Positions 1-5,302 of a stretch of 5,302 nucleotides of DNA are shown in pieces (positions within the stretch are counted from its first letter, which is position 1; every line of letters begins with the position of its first letter). A program made the position numbers and the translations under genes. This DNA comes from CF-161 sp035259145 (GTDB lineage Bacteria > Chloroflexota > Dormibacteria > Dormibacterales > Dormibacteraceae): NCBI GenBank assembly GCA_035259145.1, contig DATFWQ010000312.1, forward strand, positions 1 to 5,302. Reading direction: 5' to 3'. The notes under the pieces were generated by a model. The model searched no databases, was not told the origin of the DNA, and was given only the letters and a program-made list of their open reading frames with translations.

Positions 1-310
1 CGTATCCGTTTCTAGGTGCCCGGACCGCCAGCTCCCACGTCTTGCCGCCGTCCGATGTGAGAAAGCTCGTCGTGGGCGCCGGTCCAGAACTGTGGAACAC
101 CACCGTACCGTGGTCGGCGTCCCCGAACGAAGCCGACGCCAATCTCCAGGTGCTCCCGGGCTGGGCCACCCGGGCAGAGGCGGCGGGAGTGGCCGCGGCG
201 GGCGGCGCCAGGCTCGGCCTCAGATACACGACTCCGGAGACCAGTGTGCCCAGCGCTGCCACGGCGATCCAGCCCAGCGCCCGCCGGCTGCGCTCCTCGC
301 CGACCTCCAC
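1..310 (-). CDS. Membrane-anchored BNR/Asp-box repeat protein, N-terminal part (runs off left edge)
   Basis: Reading the minus strand from a GTG at 310-308 gives 103 open codons to the window edge. An in-frame TAG at 322-320 lies four codons upstream, so GTG is the first possible start; no good ribosome binding site precedes it. Residues 1-10 are charged (VEVGEERSRR). Residues 11-30 form one hydrophobic helix, a likely uncleaved signal anchor with the cytoplasmic side at the Arg pair. Residues 33-47 are an Ala/Pro linker. The exported part then shows FGDADHGTVVF (62-72) and an Asp box, TSDGGKTW (85-92), matching [ST]xDxGxTW. Known: this pairing is typical of BNR/sialidase-like and Ycf48-like beta-propellers. 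Inference: an extracytoplasmic propeller of unknown ligand. Sialidase activity cannot be claimed because the catalytic region lies outside the window. The family call is fairly secure; the function is open. Confidence 0.72.
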   Translation of the reverse strand, partial: MEVGEERSRRALGWIAVAALGTLVSGVVYLRPSLAPPAAATPAASARVAQPGSTWRLASASFGDADHGTVVFHSSGPAPTTSFLTSDGGKTWELAVRAPRNGY

Positions 311-471
311 GGCGTCAGGCTACGACTGACCGAGCGGTGCCGCAAGCGGCCGTCGAATGTCAACCATCAAACGAGTGTGATACTTGGTGACGCCACCGCC
401 AATCAGCGAGCGCGCGCCGACACCGTCGCAGTGGACGAGGAATGAGCGCTGCTCGAAAAGCGAGGAGTGCA
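311..471. promoter_or_regulatory. Divergent intergenic region between the BNR gene and the DUF421 gene
   Basis: These 161 bp separate two genes reading outward, so promoters for both should lie here. On the minus strand a perfect TTGACA occurs at 363-358, but no acceptable -10 hexamer follows at 16-18 bp. On the plus strand GATACT (379-384) resembles a -10 at four of six positions, without a clear -35. A short perfect inverted repeat, GCCGC-AA-GCGGC (339-350), could be a palindromic site but is easily explained by GC-rich sequence. No terminator or RNA gene is visible. Confidence 0.3.
462..467 (+). promoter_or_regulatory. Ribosome binding site GAGGAG deciding the DUF421 start
   Basis: GAGGAG sits four bases before the ATG at 472. 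The upstream in-frame ATG at 442 has GAGG only one base before it, which is too close to work well. This favours the 472 start. Confidence 0.55.
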
Positions 472-981
472 ATGCTCAACTTTGGCGTTCCTCCCTGGGA
501 ACTCGTTATCCGTGCCGTGGTCATCTACGCCGCGCTGCTGGGGGCCCTTCGCCTTTTCGGTAAGCGGGAGGTCGGGCAGTTCACGCTCTACGACCTGGTG
601 CTGGTGCTGCTGGTCGCAAACGCCGTGCAGCCTGCGATGACGGGCCCCGACAGCTCCCTCGCCGGCGGCCTCGTGATCATCGCGACGCTCATCCTGCTCA
701 ACTTCGCGATCGGCCGGCTCGATCGCTTCCGCATATTCCACAGGCTCTTTCGCCCCGAGCCGACCCTGATCATCAAGGACGGCCATTATCTGTCCGACCG
801 GATGCGCCGCGAGGGCGTCGACGCGGACGAGACCGCCATGGCGATCCGCGAGCACGGTCTGTCGAACGTATCCGAGGTAAGCATGGGTGTGCTGGAGGCG
901 GACGGGACGATCAGTATCGTCGGCAAGGACGCCGTCATCCACCGGACCAAGCGCCGGGTGCGGTACACGCGCCACGGCTGA
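472..981 (+). CDS. DUF421 (YetF-like) integral membrane protein
   Basis: This 169-residue protein has three predicted membrane helices (about 11-28, 40-57 and 62-82), then a soluble basic C-terminal domain. The DUF421 signature is clear: an R-rich first helix ending in GKREVGQFTLYDLV (30-43), an EPTLIIKDG stretch (96-104) and a C-terminal segment with HGLSNVSEV (128-136), LEADGTISIV (141-150) and a basic tail. Known: the family includes Bacillus YetF and E. coli YcaP. Its soluble domain faces the cytoplasm and its biochemical role is poorly defined, with some members tied to spore or envelope traits. It is shorter than YetF (about 230 residues), but compact DUF421 proteins of this size are common. 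An in-frame ATG at 442 would add ten residues (MSAARKARSA); 472 is preferred because of its ribosome binding site and because family members usually begin close to helix 1. The next gene starts 36 bp downstream on the same strand, suggesting an operon. Confidence 0.88.
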   Translation: MLNFGVPPWELVIRAVVIYAALLGALRLFGKREVGQFTLYDLVLVLLVANAVQPAMTGPDSSLAGGLVIIATLILLNFAIGRLDRFRIFHRLFRPEPTLIIKDGHYLSDRMRREGVDADETAMAIREHGLSNVSEVSMGVLEADGTISIVGKDAVIHRTKRRVRYTRHG

Positions 982-1017
982 GCTGCTAGGCTTCCGGGCC
1001 AAAGGGGAGGTAGTTGA

Positions 1018-1383
1018 ATGTGGGGCTTGCTCGTCAGCTGGGGACTTCTCGCGATTGCGTTCTTTCTCACGACCAAGGTCGTTCCTGGGATACAGGTCAA
1101 AGGCGGCGTCCCCGCCTACGTGCTGGCGGCGCTCGTATTTGGGCTCGTCAACGCGATCCTTGGCCCTATCATGCGGATCGCCGCCCTGCCGCTTCGAATC
1201 CTCACGCTCGGCCTTTTTGCCCTGGTCATCAACGCGGTGCTGTTGGTGATCGCTTCGAAGCTGTTCTCGGGCCTGTCGATCGATAACTTCTTGTCCGCGA
1301 TCCTTGGGGGGCTGGTCCTGTCGATCATCTCGGCCCTGCTCAATGCCTTCGGGGGCCCGGTCCTCCGTCGGGCTGTGCGCTAG
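1018..1383 (+). CDS. PF04020-type four-helix membrane protein ('phage holin family', YvlD-like)
   Basis: The 121-residue product is almost entirely hydrophobic, with four predicted helices at about 3-23, 33-55, 62-82 and 91-111 and a basic tail (LRRAVR). Family hallmarks are the PGI turn after helix 1 (23-25), LVNAILGPI in helix 2 (43-51), LPLRILTLGLFALVIN (57-72) and a Gly/Leu-rich helix 4. Known: PF04020 is named for a weak resemblance to phage holins, but most members are chromosomal envelope proteins such as Bacillus YvlD. No lysis gene or phage context is present, so a lytic role should not be assumed. The ATG at 1018 has a strong ribosome binding site, GGGGAGG (1004-1010), seven bases upstream. 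It probably shares a transcript with the DUF421 gene. Its stop codon lies four bases from the stop of the converging aminotransferase gene. The role is unknown. Confidence 0.88.
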   Translation: MWGLLVSWGLLAIAFFLTTKVVPGIQVKGGVPAYVLAALVFGLVNAILGPIMRIAALPLRILTLGLFALVINAVLLVIASKLFSGLSIDNFLSAILGGLVLSIISALLNAFGGPVLRRAVR

Positions 1384-1387
1384 AAAC

Positions 1388-2500
1388 TCATCGCGCGACC
1401 AGGGATCTGATCTCCTCGGCCACCCGCTCCACCTGGTCGGGGCGGAGCTCCGGGTACATCGGCAGGGAGACGAGCCGGGTGGCCGCCTGCTCGGTCACGG
1501 GGAACGAGCCGCGGCGCATACCCCGCCCACGGTAAGCCTCCTGGAGGTGAATCGGCACCGGGTAGTGCAGGCCCGTGGCGACGCCGCGCTCGGCCAGCTC
1601 GGCAACCAGCTTCTCACGCGCCGGCGCCTGCACCACGTATTGATGGAAGACGTGCTCTACCCCCGGCCTGGTCTGCGGCAACGACAGGCCGCATCCCTCG
1701 AGCAGCCGGCTGTAGAGCGCCGCGTGCCGGCGGCGTGCCTCGTTCCACGTGTCCAGATGGCGGAGCTTGACCCGAAGCACCGCCGCCTGGATCGTGTCCA
1801 GGCGCCGATTCCAGGCCATCGTGACGTGCTCGTACTTGCGCCGCTGCCCGTAGTTGCGCATCATTCGAACCCGCTCTGCCAGCTCAGCGTCGTTGGTCGT
1901 GAGCATGCCCGCGTCGCCATAGGCGCCGAGGTTCTTCGCCGGGTAGAAGCTGAAGGCCGCGAAGTCGCCGAGCGACCCGGCACGGCGGCCGTTCAGGCGC
2001 GCCCCATGGGCCTGGCAGGCGTCTTCGACAAGCTTCAGCCCGTGGTCCGCAGCCAGAGCCTGCGCGCCGTCCATGTCGGCCGGGTGCCCGTACAGATGGA
2101 CGGCCATGATCGCCCGGGTCCGTTCGGTGATCGCGCGGCGGGCGGCATCCACATCGATGCAGTACGTCTCCAGGTCGCAGTCCACCCAGACCGGGGTGGC
2201 GCCGGCGAAGGAGATCGCACTCGAGCTCGCGATGAAAGAGTTGGCCGGGGTGATCACCTCGTCTCCTGGACCGACGCCCAGCGCCCGCAGGCCCAGCTCC
2301 AGCGCTGACAAGCCGGAGTCGACTCCGACCGCGCTGCCGACCCCGCAGTACTCGGCGAACTCGGCTTCGAAAGCACCCACGTCACGTCCGAGGATGAAGT
2401 CGCAGCGCTCCATTACCTCGTGCACGGCCTGTTCGACTTCGGCCGCAATCGTGGCATGCTGGGCCCGGAGGTCGATCAGCGGGATGTCGCACGCGCTCAC
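1388..2500 (-). CDS. DegT/DnrJ/EryC1/StrS family PLP-dependent sugar aminotransferase
   Basis: This is a full-length 370-residue fold-type I aminotransferase that should convert a keto nucleotide-sugar to an amino sugar in the cytoplasm, with an amino acid such as glutamate as donor. Visible landmarks are the family opening IPLIDLRAQ (6-14), the cofactor phosphate loop region DSGLSALELG (61-70), GPGDEVITPANSFIAS (77-92), VEDACQAHGA (158-167) with Asp160 for the PLP ring nitrogen and Gln163 stacking, and SFYPAKNLGAYGDAG (184-198) with Lys189 as the predicted Schiff-base lysine. HYPVPIHLQEAY (312-323) and LPMYPEL (346-352) close the active site. The sequence pattern resembles 3-keto-sugar aminotransferases (FdtB/QdtB and WlbC/WbpE), so amination at C3 is the best guess. 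The GTG start overlaps the oxidoreductase stop as GTGA and has no good ribosome binding site, indicating translational coupling. All catalytic residues are present; the substrate is not determined. Confidence 0.93.
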   Translation of the reverse strand: MSACDIPLIDLRAQHATIAAEVEQAVHEVMERCDFILGRDVGAFEAEFAEYCGVGSAVGVDSGLSALELGLRALGVGPGDEVITPANSFIASSSAISFAGATPVWVDCDLETYCIDVDAARRAITERTRAIMAVHLYGHPADMDGAQALAADHGLKLVEDACQAHGARLNGRRAGSLGDFAAFSFYPAKNLGAYGDAGMLTTNDAELAERVRMMRNYGQRRKYEHVTMAWNRRLDTIQAAVLRVKLRHLDTWNEARRRHAALYSRLLEGCGLSLPQTRPGVEHVFHQYVVQAPAREKLVAELAERGVATGLHYPVPIHLQEAYRGRGMRRGSFPVTEQAATRLVSLPMYPELRPDQVERVAEEIRSLVAR

Positions 2501-3522
2501 ACGGCGGCCGCCGCTGCTGACGTGGATGGCCTGGCCAGATCCGCCTGGGCACGTTCAAGGATGCGGACGATCGCAAGGCCGTCACGCCCGTCAGAGCGGG
2601 GGCGAGCACCGGTGCGAACGCACTCCACGAAGTGCGCCAGCTCCTCACGCAGCGGCTCGCTGTTCTCCAGCTTCGGGATCAGGATGTCGCCGTCCCTGAC
2701 CGCCGCCAGGAACTCCGAGAACTCGCCCCCGCGAGGCTGGTAGCTCGCGCCTTTGTCGTACACGCGCAGCTTCTCAGTCGGGTGAACGTCGTCATATACG
2801 ACCATCCGCCGGTCACCGACGATGGTTACCCGGCGGTCTTTGACGGGGTCGAGCCAGCTGACCTGGATGCCGGCCAGGACGCCGCCCGGGTAGCGGAGGG
2901 TCAGGAAGACCACGTCCTCAACGTCGTCCCGCAGGTAGGACTGTCCCCTTGCTGTGACCTCCACCGGGTCCGTGCCCAGCCAGTGCCGGAGCATGGAGAG
3001 ATCGTGAGGGGCGAGGTCCCACAGCGCGTTGACGTCCTGGCGGATGGGACCGAGGCCAGTGCGCCGGAATGCGAAGTACAGAGGGCGGCCCAGCTCTCCC
3101 TGGTCGATCGCGAGCTTGATGCGGTCGACTGCCGGATTGAAGAGGAAGGTGTGGCCGACCATCAGCGTGCAGCGAGCCTCCTCCGCAGCCCTGACCATCG
3201 CTTCGGCTGCGTCGACCGTGTGGGCCAGCGGCTTCTCGACCAGCACTGGCAGACCCGCATTCACGCAGTCTTCGACCACCGGCAGGTGACTGACGGCTGA
3301 GGTGGCCACGATCACCGCATCCAACCCGCCCGCCGCCAGAAGACCGCAGTGATCGGAATGAAACCGAACTCCTGGATGGAGCCTGGCCATCGGATGCCGG
3401 CGCTCCTCACGCAGCTCTGCGCAGGCCACAAGCCGGGCGCCGGGCACGATCCCGCTCAGGAGGCGCACGTAGTTCGGCCCCCAGTGGCCCAGCCCCACCA
3501 AGCCGAACCGCAGGTCGCTCAC
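2497..3522 (-). CDS. Gfo/Idh/MocA family NAD(P)-dependent sugar oxidoreductase
   Basis: This is a 341-residue cytoplasmic dehydrogenase with the usual two domains. The N-terminal Rossmann fold begins FGLVGLGHWGPN (6-17), giving the GxGxxG loop at 10-15. The family EKP motif (96-98, in VLVEKPLA) supplies the conserved Lys97. The C-terminal substrate domain contains NALWDLAPHDLSML (165-178), matching the family's catalytic D-x-x-x-H-D region with His173 and Asp174. The length is typical. Known relatives in such clusters (WlbA/WbpB) oxidise the C3 hydroxyl of a UDP-sugar to a ketone; NtdC does similar chemistry on glucose 6-phosphate. With a C3-type aminotransferase next door, production of the 3-keto substrate is the likely role, but this is inference. 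The GTG start at 3522 overlaps the acyltransferase stop as GTGA and has AAGAGG (3535-3530) seven bases upstream. The C-terminal tail (STSAAAAAV) is low-complexity and probably disordered. Confidence 0.92.
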   Translation of the reverse strand: MSDLRFGLVGLGHWGPNYVRLLSGIVPGARLVACAELREERRHPMARLHPGVRFHSDHCGLLAAGGLDAVIVATSAVSHLPVVEDCVNAGLPVLVEKPLAHTVDAAEAMVRAAEEARCTLMVGHTFLFNPAVDRIKLAIDQGELGRPLYFAFRRTGLGPIRQDVNALWDLAPHDLSMLRHWLGTDPVEVTARGQSYLRDDVEDVVFLTLRYPGGVLAGIQVSWLDPVKDRRVTIVGDRRMVVYDDVHPTEKLRVYDKGASYQPRGGEFSEFLAAVRDGDILIPKLENSEPLREELAHFVECVRTGARPRSDGRDGLAIVRILERAQADLARPSTSAAAAAV

Positions 3523-4175
3523 GTGCGTGCCTCTTCGCGCCAGATGTAGGGGCGCTCGAAGAAGCCCTTGAAACAGACCAGCTCAGCAACCTGCTTCACC
3601 ACCCGGGCCGGGTTGCCCGCCACCACGGCGCCGGCCGGGACGTCCCGAGTCACCACGCTGCCGGCCCCGACCAGCGCACCGGCGCCGATCCGCACACCGG
3701 GAAGAATGGTGGCGTTGCCGCCGATGCTGACGTCGTCCTCTACCGTCGCGCCCAGGACGCACTCGCGGAACCGGGGGCAGGCTGGGTGCGGGTCGTCGGT
3801 GAAGACAACCCCAGGGCCAACGAAGACCCGCCGGCCGAGAGTGACGTTCTCAAGGAAGCACCGGGAGTGGATGCGGCTGCCGTCGCCGACCCGGTTGCCT
3901 GGCTCGAGGACGGCGTGGGTGCCGATGCTGCAGTCGTCGCCGACGACGTTGTCCTCGCGAATCACAGCGCCATGGCCGGTGTTCAGCCGCGCGCCGAGCA
4001 CAGCGCCTGCGTAGACCACCGTGCCAGAGCGGACCCAACCGCCCGGTCCGATCCTGGTGACGAGGTCGCCCGATGCTTTCCCGCGGGGAGGGACGCCCAC
4101 AACGACGCCAGGCTCCAGGACTGTGCCCTCGCCGACGTCGACGCTGGGATGGGTTTGAGTGTTCACCACGCGCAT
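3519..4175 (-). CDS. Left-handed beta-helix (hexapeptide repeat) sugar N-acyltransferase
   Basis: The 218-residue protein is built of hexapeptide repeats ([LIV]-G-x-x) from about residue 10 to 175, ending in the classic LbH tail GAGSVVTRDVP (170-180) and VVAGNPARVVKQV (184-196). Conserved-looking segments include NTGHGAVIRED (65-75), HAVLEPG (87-93), FVGPGVVFTDDPHPACP (118-134) and NATILPGV (154-161). A distinct C-terminal extension, CFKGFFERPYIW (201-212), follows. Known: such proteins use acetyl-CoA or another acyl-CoA and usually act as trimers. Placed with an oxidoreductase and an aminotransferase, it most likely acylates the new sugar amine, as WbpD/WlbB and FdtC/QdtC do, although it is longer and not obviously orthologous to WlbB. 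It is the first gene of the operon. AGGA at 4178-4175 overlaps the ATG, so either that ATG is used with little or no leader, or translation starts at the GTG at 4169, two codons in. Confidence 0.88.
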   Translation of the reverse strand: MRVVNTQTHPSVDVGEGTVLEPGVVVGVPPRGKASGDLVTRIGPGGWVRSGTVVYAGAVLGARLNTGHGAVIREDNVVGDDCSIGTHAVLEPGNRVGDGSRIHSRCFLENVTLGRRVFVGPGVVFTDDPHPACPRFRECVLGATVEDDVSIGGNATILPGVRIGAGALVGAGSVVTRDVPAGAVVAGNPARVVKQVAELVCFKGFFERPYIWREEART

Positions 4176-4303
4176 CCTAAGAGACGGTTACCGACGCGTG
4201 CGGAAAATCGACGCACGTAGCCGGGACCAGCTATGGTAAGCGCCAGCACTAGCTTTTGATTCGCTGAGGCGGGACCACGCTGCGAAGGAGCTGGGAGGAG
4301 CGC
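4176..4303. promoter_or_regulatory. Divergent promoter region between the amino-sugar operon and the deacetylase gene
   Basis: This 128-bp gap must hold promoters for the leftward three-gene operon and the rightward deacetylase gene. For the plus strand, TCGACG (4208-4213) and TATGGT (4232-4237) with 18 bp between them form a weak but plausible -35/-10 pair. On the minus strand the same spot reads TACCAT (4238-4233), also a TAnnnT -10, so opposing promoters could overlap. An inverted repeat, ACCA-GCTA-TGGT (4226-4237), covers this spot and could be an operator. CGGT-T-ACCG (4185-4193) is another short palindrome just upstream of the acyltransferase start. All are short and individually could occur by chance. 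Confidence 0.3.
4293..4300 (+). promoter_or_regulatory. Ribosome binding site GGGAGGAG deciding a TTG start
   Basis: A strong Shine-Dalgarno sequence ends three bases before the TTG at 4304. The next in-frame TTG (4322) is too far away to use it. Choosing 4304 also yields a complete lipoprotein signal peptide, which supports the rare start codon. Confidence 0.7.
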
Positions 4304-5299
4304 TTGATCGGACAGCAGCGGTTGACGCTGCTGCGGGGGTTGGGTCTGGCGGTCGTGGCCGTCCTGGCGTTGGGCTCCTGTGCGGAGGAGGTCGGCACGG
4401 GCGGCGCTCGACAGGTGTTCGGTGGTGCGACTGCAGTGCAGTTCCCGGCGAGGTGGACAAGCGGGCACCGGCTGATCGCGCCAAGCGTTGCTCCGCGGGA
4501 AGGGGTGCTCGTGTCCTCGGAAGAAGCGCCGGCGCCGCCGCCCATCCCGCTCACGGCCGCACTCCAGTCGCCGAGCACGCCTTACGCGACGCTGCGCACC
4601 GACATTCGGATCCACTTCGATGGCGCGCTCAACCTGATGGTGCTGCGCCACTTCAGCATCGACCCGCAGGTCGATGGCAGGCTGGAGTGGCTCGACTCCC
4701 AGACCCTGCGATTCCAGCCTGACCGGCTGGCATTCGACACCGTCTATACGGTGCAGGTCTCGGTCGTCGGTCACTCGGTCTGGTCGTGGCAGTTCACGAC
4801 GATCAAGCCGATCACCATCACGATCGATGACTGCGCCTCGACGGGGGGTGAGCTTCAGAACATCCTCAACGTCCTGGCACAGCGCCACCTCACCGCGATC
4901 ATGTTTCCGACCGGCGTGTGCCAGCGAAAGTTTCCCTGGTTCGTGCCGGCCATGCTGGCCGCGGGGCACAAAGTCTGCAATCACACATACTCACACCCCC
5001 GCCTGACGCAGCTCAGCGACGCCCAGATCGCCAATGAGATCCGCGGCGGGGTGCACGCGGGCTGCGACCTGCTCCGACCGCCCTACGGAGACTGGGACGG
5101 GCCGGGCGGCCGGGTGGAGCGAATCGCCGCGTCCCAGGGCTACCACATCTTCATGTGGGACGTTGACACCTTCGACTGGGCCGGGGCCAGCACGCAGGAC
5201 ATCCTCGATCGCATCTATGGCCGCGGCGGTGTGATCCTGGTCCACTACCACGGCCGCGGGACGCTGGAGGCGCTGCGCAGACTGGACATGCAGACCTGA
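4304..5299 (+). CDS. Lipoprotein with Ig-like domain and NodB polysaccharide deacetylase domain
   Basis: The 331-residue product starts with a lipoprotein signal: Arg6/Arg11, a hydrophobic core (12-23) and a lipobox, LGSC, with the lipidated Cys at 26. A Pro/Ala/Ser-rich linker (27-80) leads to an Ig-like domain of the Big_5/SbsA type at about 81-167 (IRIHFDG, LRFQPD, DTVYTVQV, WQFTT). The NodB homology domain (about 169-331) has all carbohydrate-esterase-4 motifs: TIDD with Asp175/Asp176, HTYSH with His227/His231 as metal ligands, RPPYG (258-262), DVDTFDW (286-292) and LVHYH with His314. Known: such enzymes hydrolyse N-acetyl groups from chitin-like polymers, peptidoglycan or exopolysaccharide, using a divalent metal. 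It should act on the outer face of the membrane. Odd points are four cysteines in the catalytic domain (177, 206, 225, 254), DDCAS in place of the usual DDGP, and a C-terminus ending soon after motif 5. It is divergent from the amino-sugar operon. The family is certain; the substrate is unknown. Confidence 0.93.
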   Translation: MIGQQRLTLLRGLGLAVVAVLALGSCAEEVGTGGARQVFGGATAVQFPARWTSGHRLIAPSVAPREGVLVSSEEAPAPPPIPLTAALQSPSTPYATLRTDIRIHFDGALNLMVLRHFSIDPQVDGRLEWLDSQTLRFQPDRLAFDTVYTVQVSVVGHSVWSWQFTTIKPITITIDDCASTGGELQNILNVLAQRHLTAIMFPTGVCQRKFPWFVPAMLAAGHKVCNHTYSHPRLTQLSDAQIANEIRGGVHAGCDLLRPPYGDWDGPGGRVERIAASQGYHIFMWDVDTFDWAGASTQDILDRIYGRGGVILVHYHGRGTLEALRRLDMQT

Positions 5300-5302
5300 C
5301 GC

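Noticed and set aside
358..363. Perfect TTGACA on the minus strand upstream of the BNR gene as a promoter
   Set aside because: No acceptable -10 hexamer occurs at 16-18 bp spacing, so it is not called as a defined promoter.
42..445. Two plus-strand open frames (95 and 117 codons) near the left edge
   Set aside because: Neither shows domain-like sequence. The minus strand of the same bases encodes a signal anchor and an Asp box.
1018..1383. Reading the 'phage holin' family name as evidence of a prophage or lysis cassette
   Set aside because: No endolysin, structural or integrase gene is nearby, and most PF04020 members are ordinary chromosomal membrane proteins.
1304..2308. A 334-codon plus-strand open frame antisense to the aminotransferase
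   Set aside because: Its translation is rich in Arg, His, Pro and Gln with no recognisable fold, while the minus strand encodes an intact aminotransferase. Long antisense frames are expected at this GC content.
2073..3300. Plus-strand frames of 208 and 222 codons over the operon
   Set aside because: They are antisense to well-supported enzymes and have no motifs or credible ribosome binding sites.
4241..4271. Possible hairpin CGCCAGC / GCTGAGGCG in the leader of the deacetylase gene
   Set aside because: It needs a 2-base bulge and a 15-base loop, has no U-run, and does not match a riboswitch or terminator.
4163..4984. A 273-codon minus-strand frame across the deacetylase gene and the intergenic region
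   Set aside because: The composition (many Arg, Asp and Gln) is that of an antisense shadow. The plus strand has all NodB motifs, a lipobox and a strong ribosome binding site.

Overview
The window is a compact, high-GC (roughly two thirds G+C by eye) bacterial chromosomal segment. Start codons are often GTG or TTG, intergenic gaps are short and genes overlap. This fits a high-GC Terrabacteria lineage such as an actinomycete or a Chloroflexota/Dormibacterota-type soil bacterium; no marker gene fixes the taxon. I see no tRNA, rRNA, CRISPR array, insertion sequence or phage module.

Layout. (1) 1-310, minus: the N-terminal part of a membrane-anchored BNR/Asp-box repeat protein that runs off the left edge. 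(2) 311-471: a short divergent intergenic region. (3) 472-1383, plus: two small integral membrane proteins, a DUF421 (YetF-like) protein and a four-helix PF04020 'phage holin 4' family protein, 36 bp apart and probably co-transcribed. (4) 1388-4175, minus: a tightly overlapped three-gene operon, transcribed in the order hexapeptide N-acyltransferase, Gfo/Idh/MocA oxidoreductase, DegT/DnrJ/EryC1/StrS aminotransferase. It converges on the membrane pair with only 4 bp between stop codons. (5) 4176-4303: a 128-bp divergent intergenic region. (6) 4304-5299, plus: a lipoprotein with an Ig-like domain followed by a NodB-type polysaccharide deacetylase domain.

How it works together. The three minus-strand enzymes form a recognisable chemical set: oxidation of a nucleotide-sugar hydroxyl to a ketone, PLP-dependent transamination to an amine, and N-acylation of that amine. 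This is the logic of the WbpB/WbpE/WbpD (WlbA/WlbC/WlbB) and Fdt/Qdt 3-acetamido-sugar routes. The product is probably an N-acylated amino sugar for a surface polysaccharide or glycoconjugate. The divergently encoded, surface-anchored deacetylase could act on an N-acetylated polymer, possibly one containing that sugar, but this link is inference from position only. No glycosyltransferase, polymerase or nucleotide-sugar-forming enzyme lies inside the window.

Nothing here is clearly an undescribed system. The most useful second looks are the exact sugar made by the operon, its possible pairing with the divergent deacetylase, the cysteine-rich and slightly short deacetylase domain, and the edge-truncated BNR gene.
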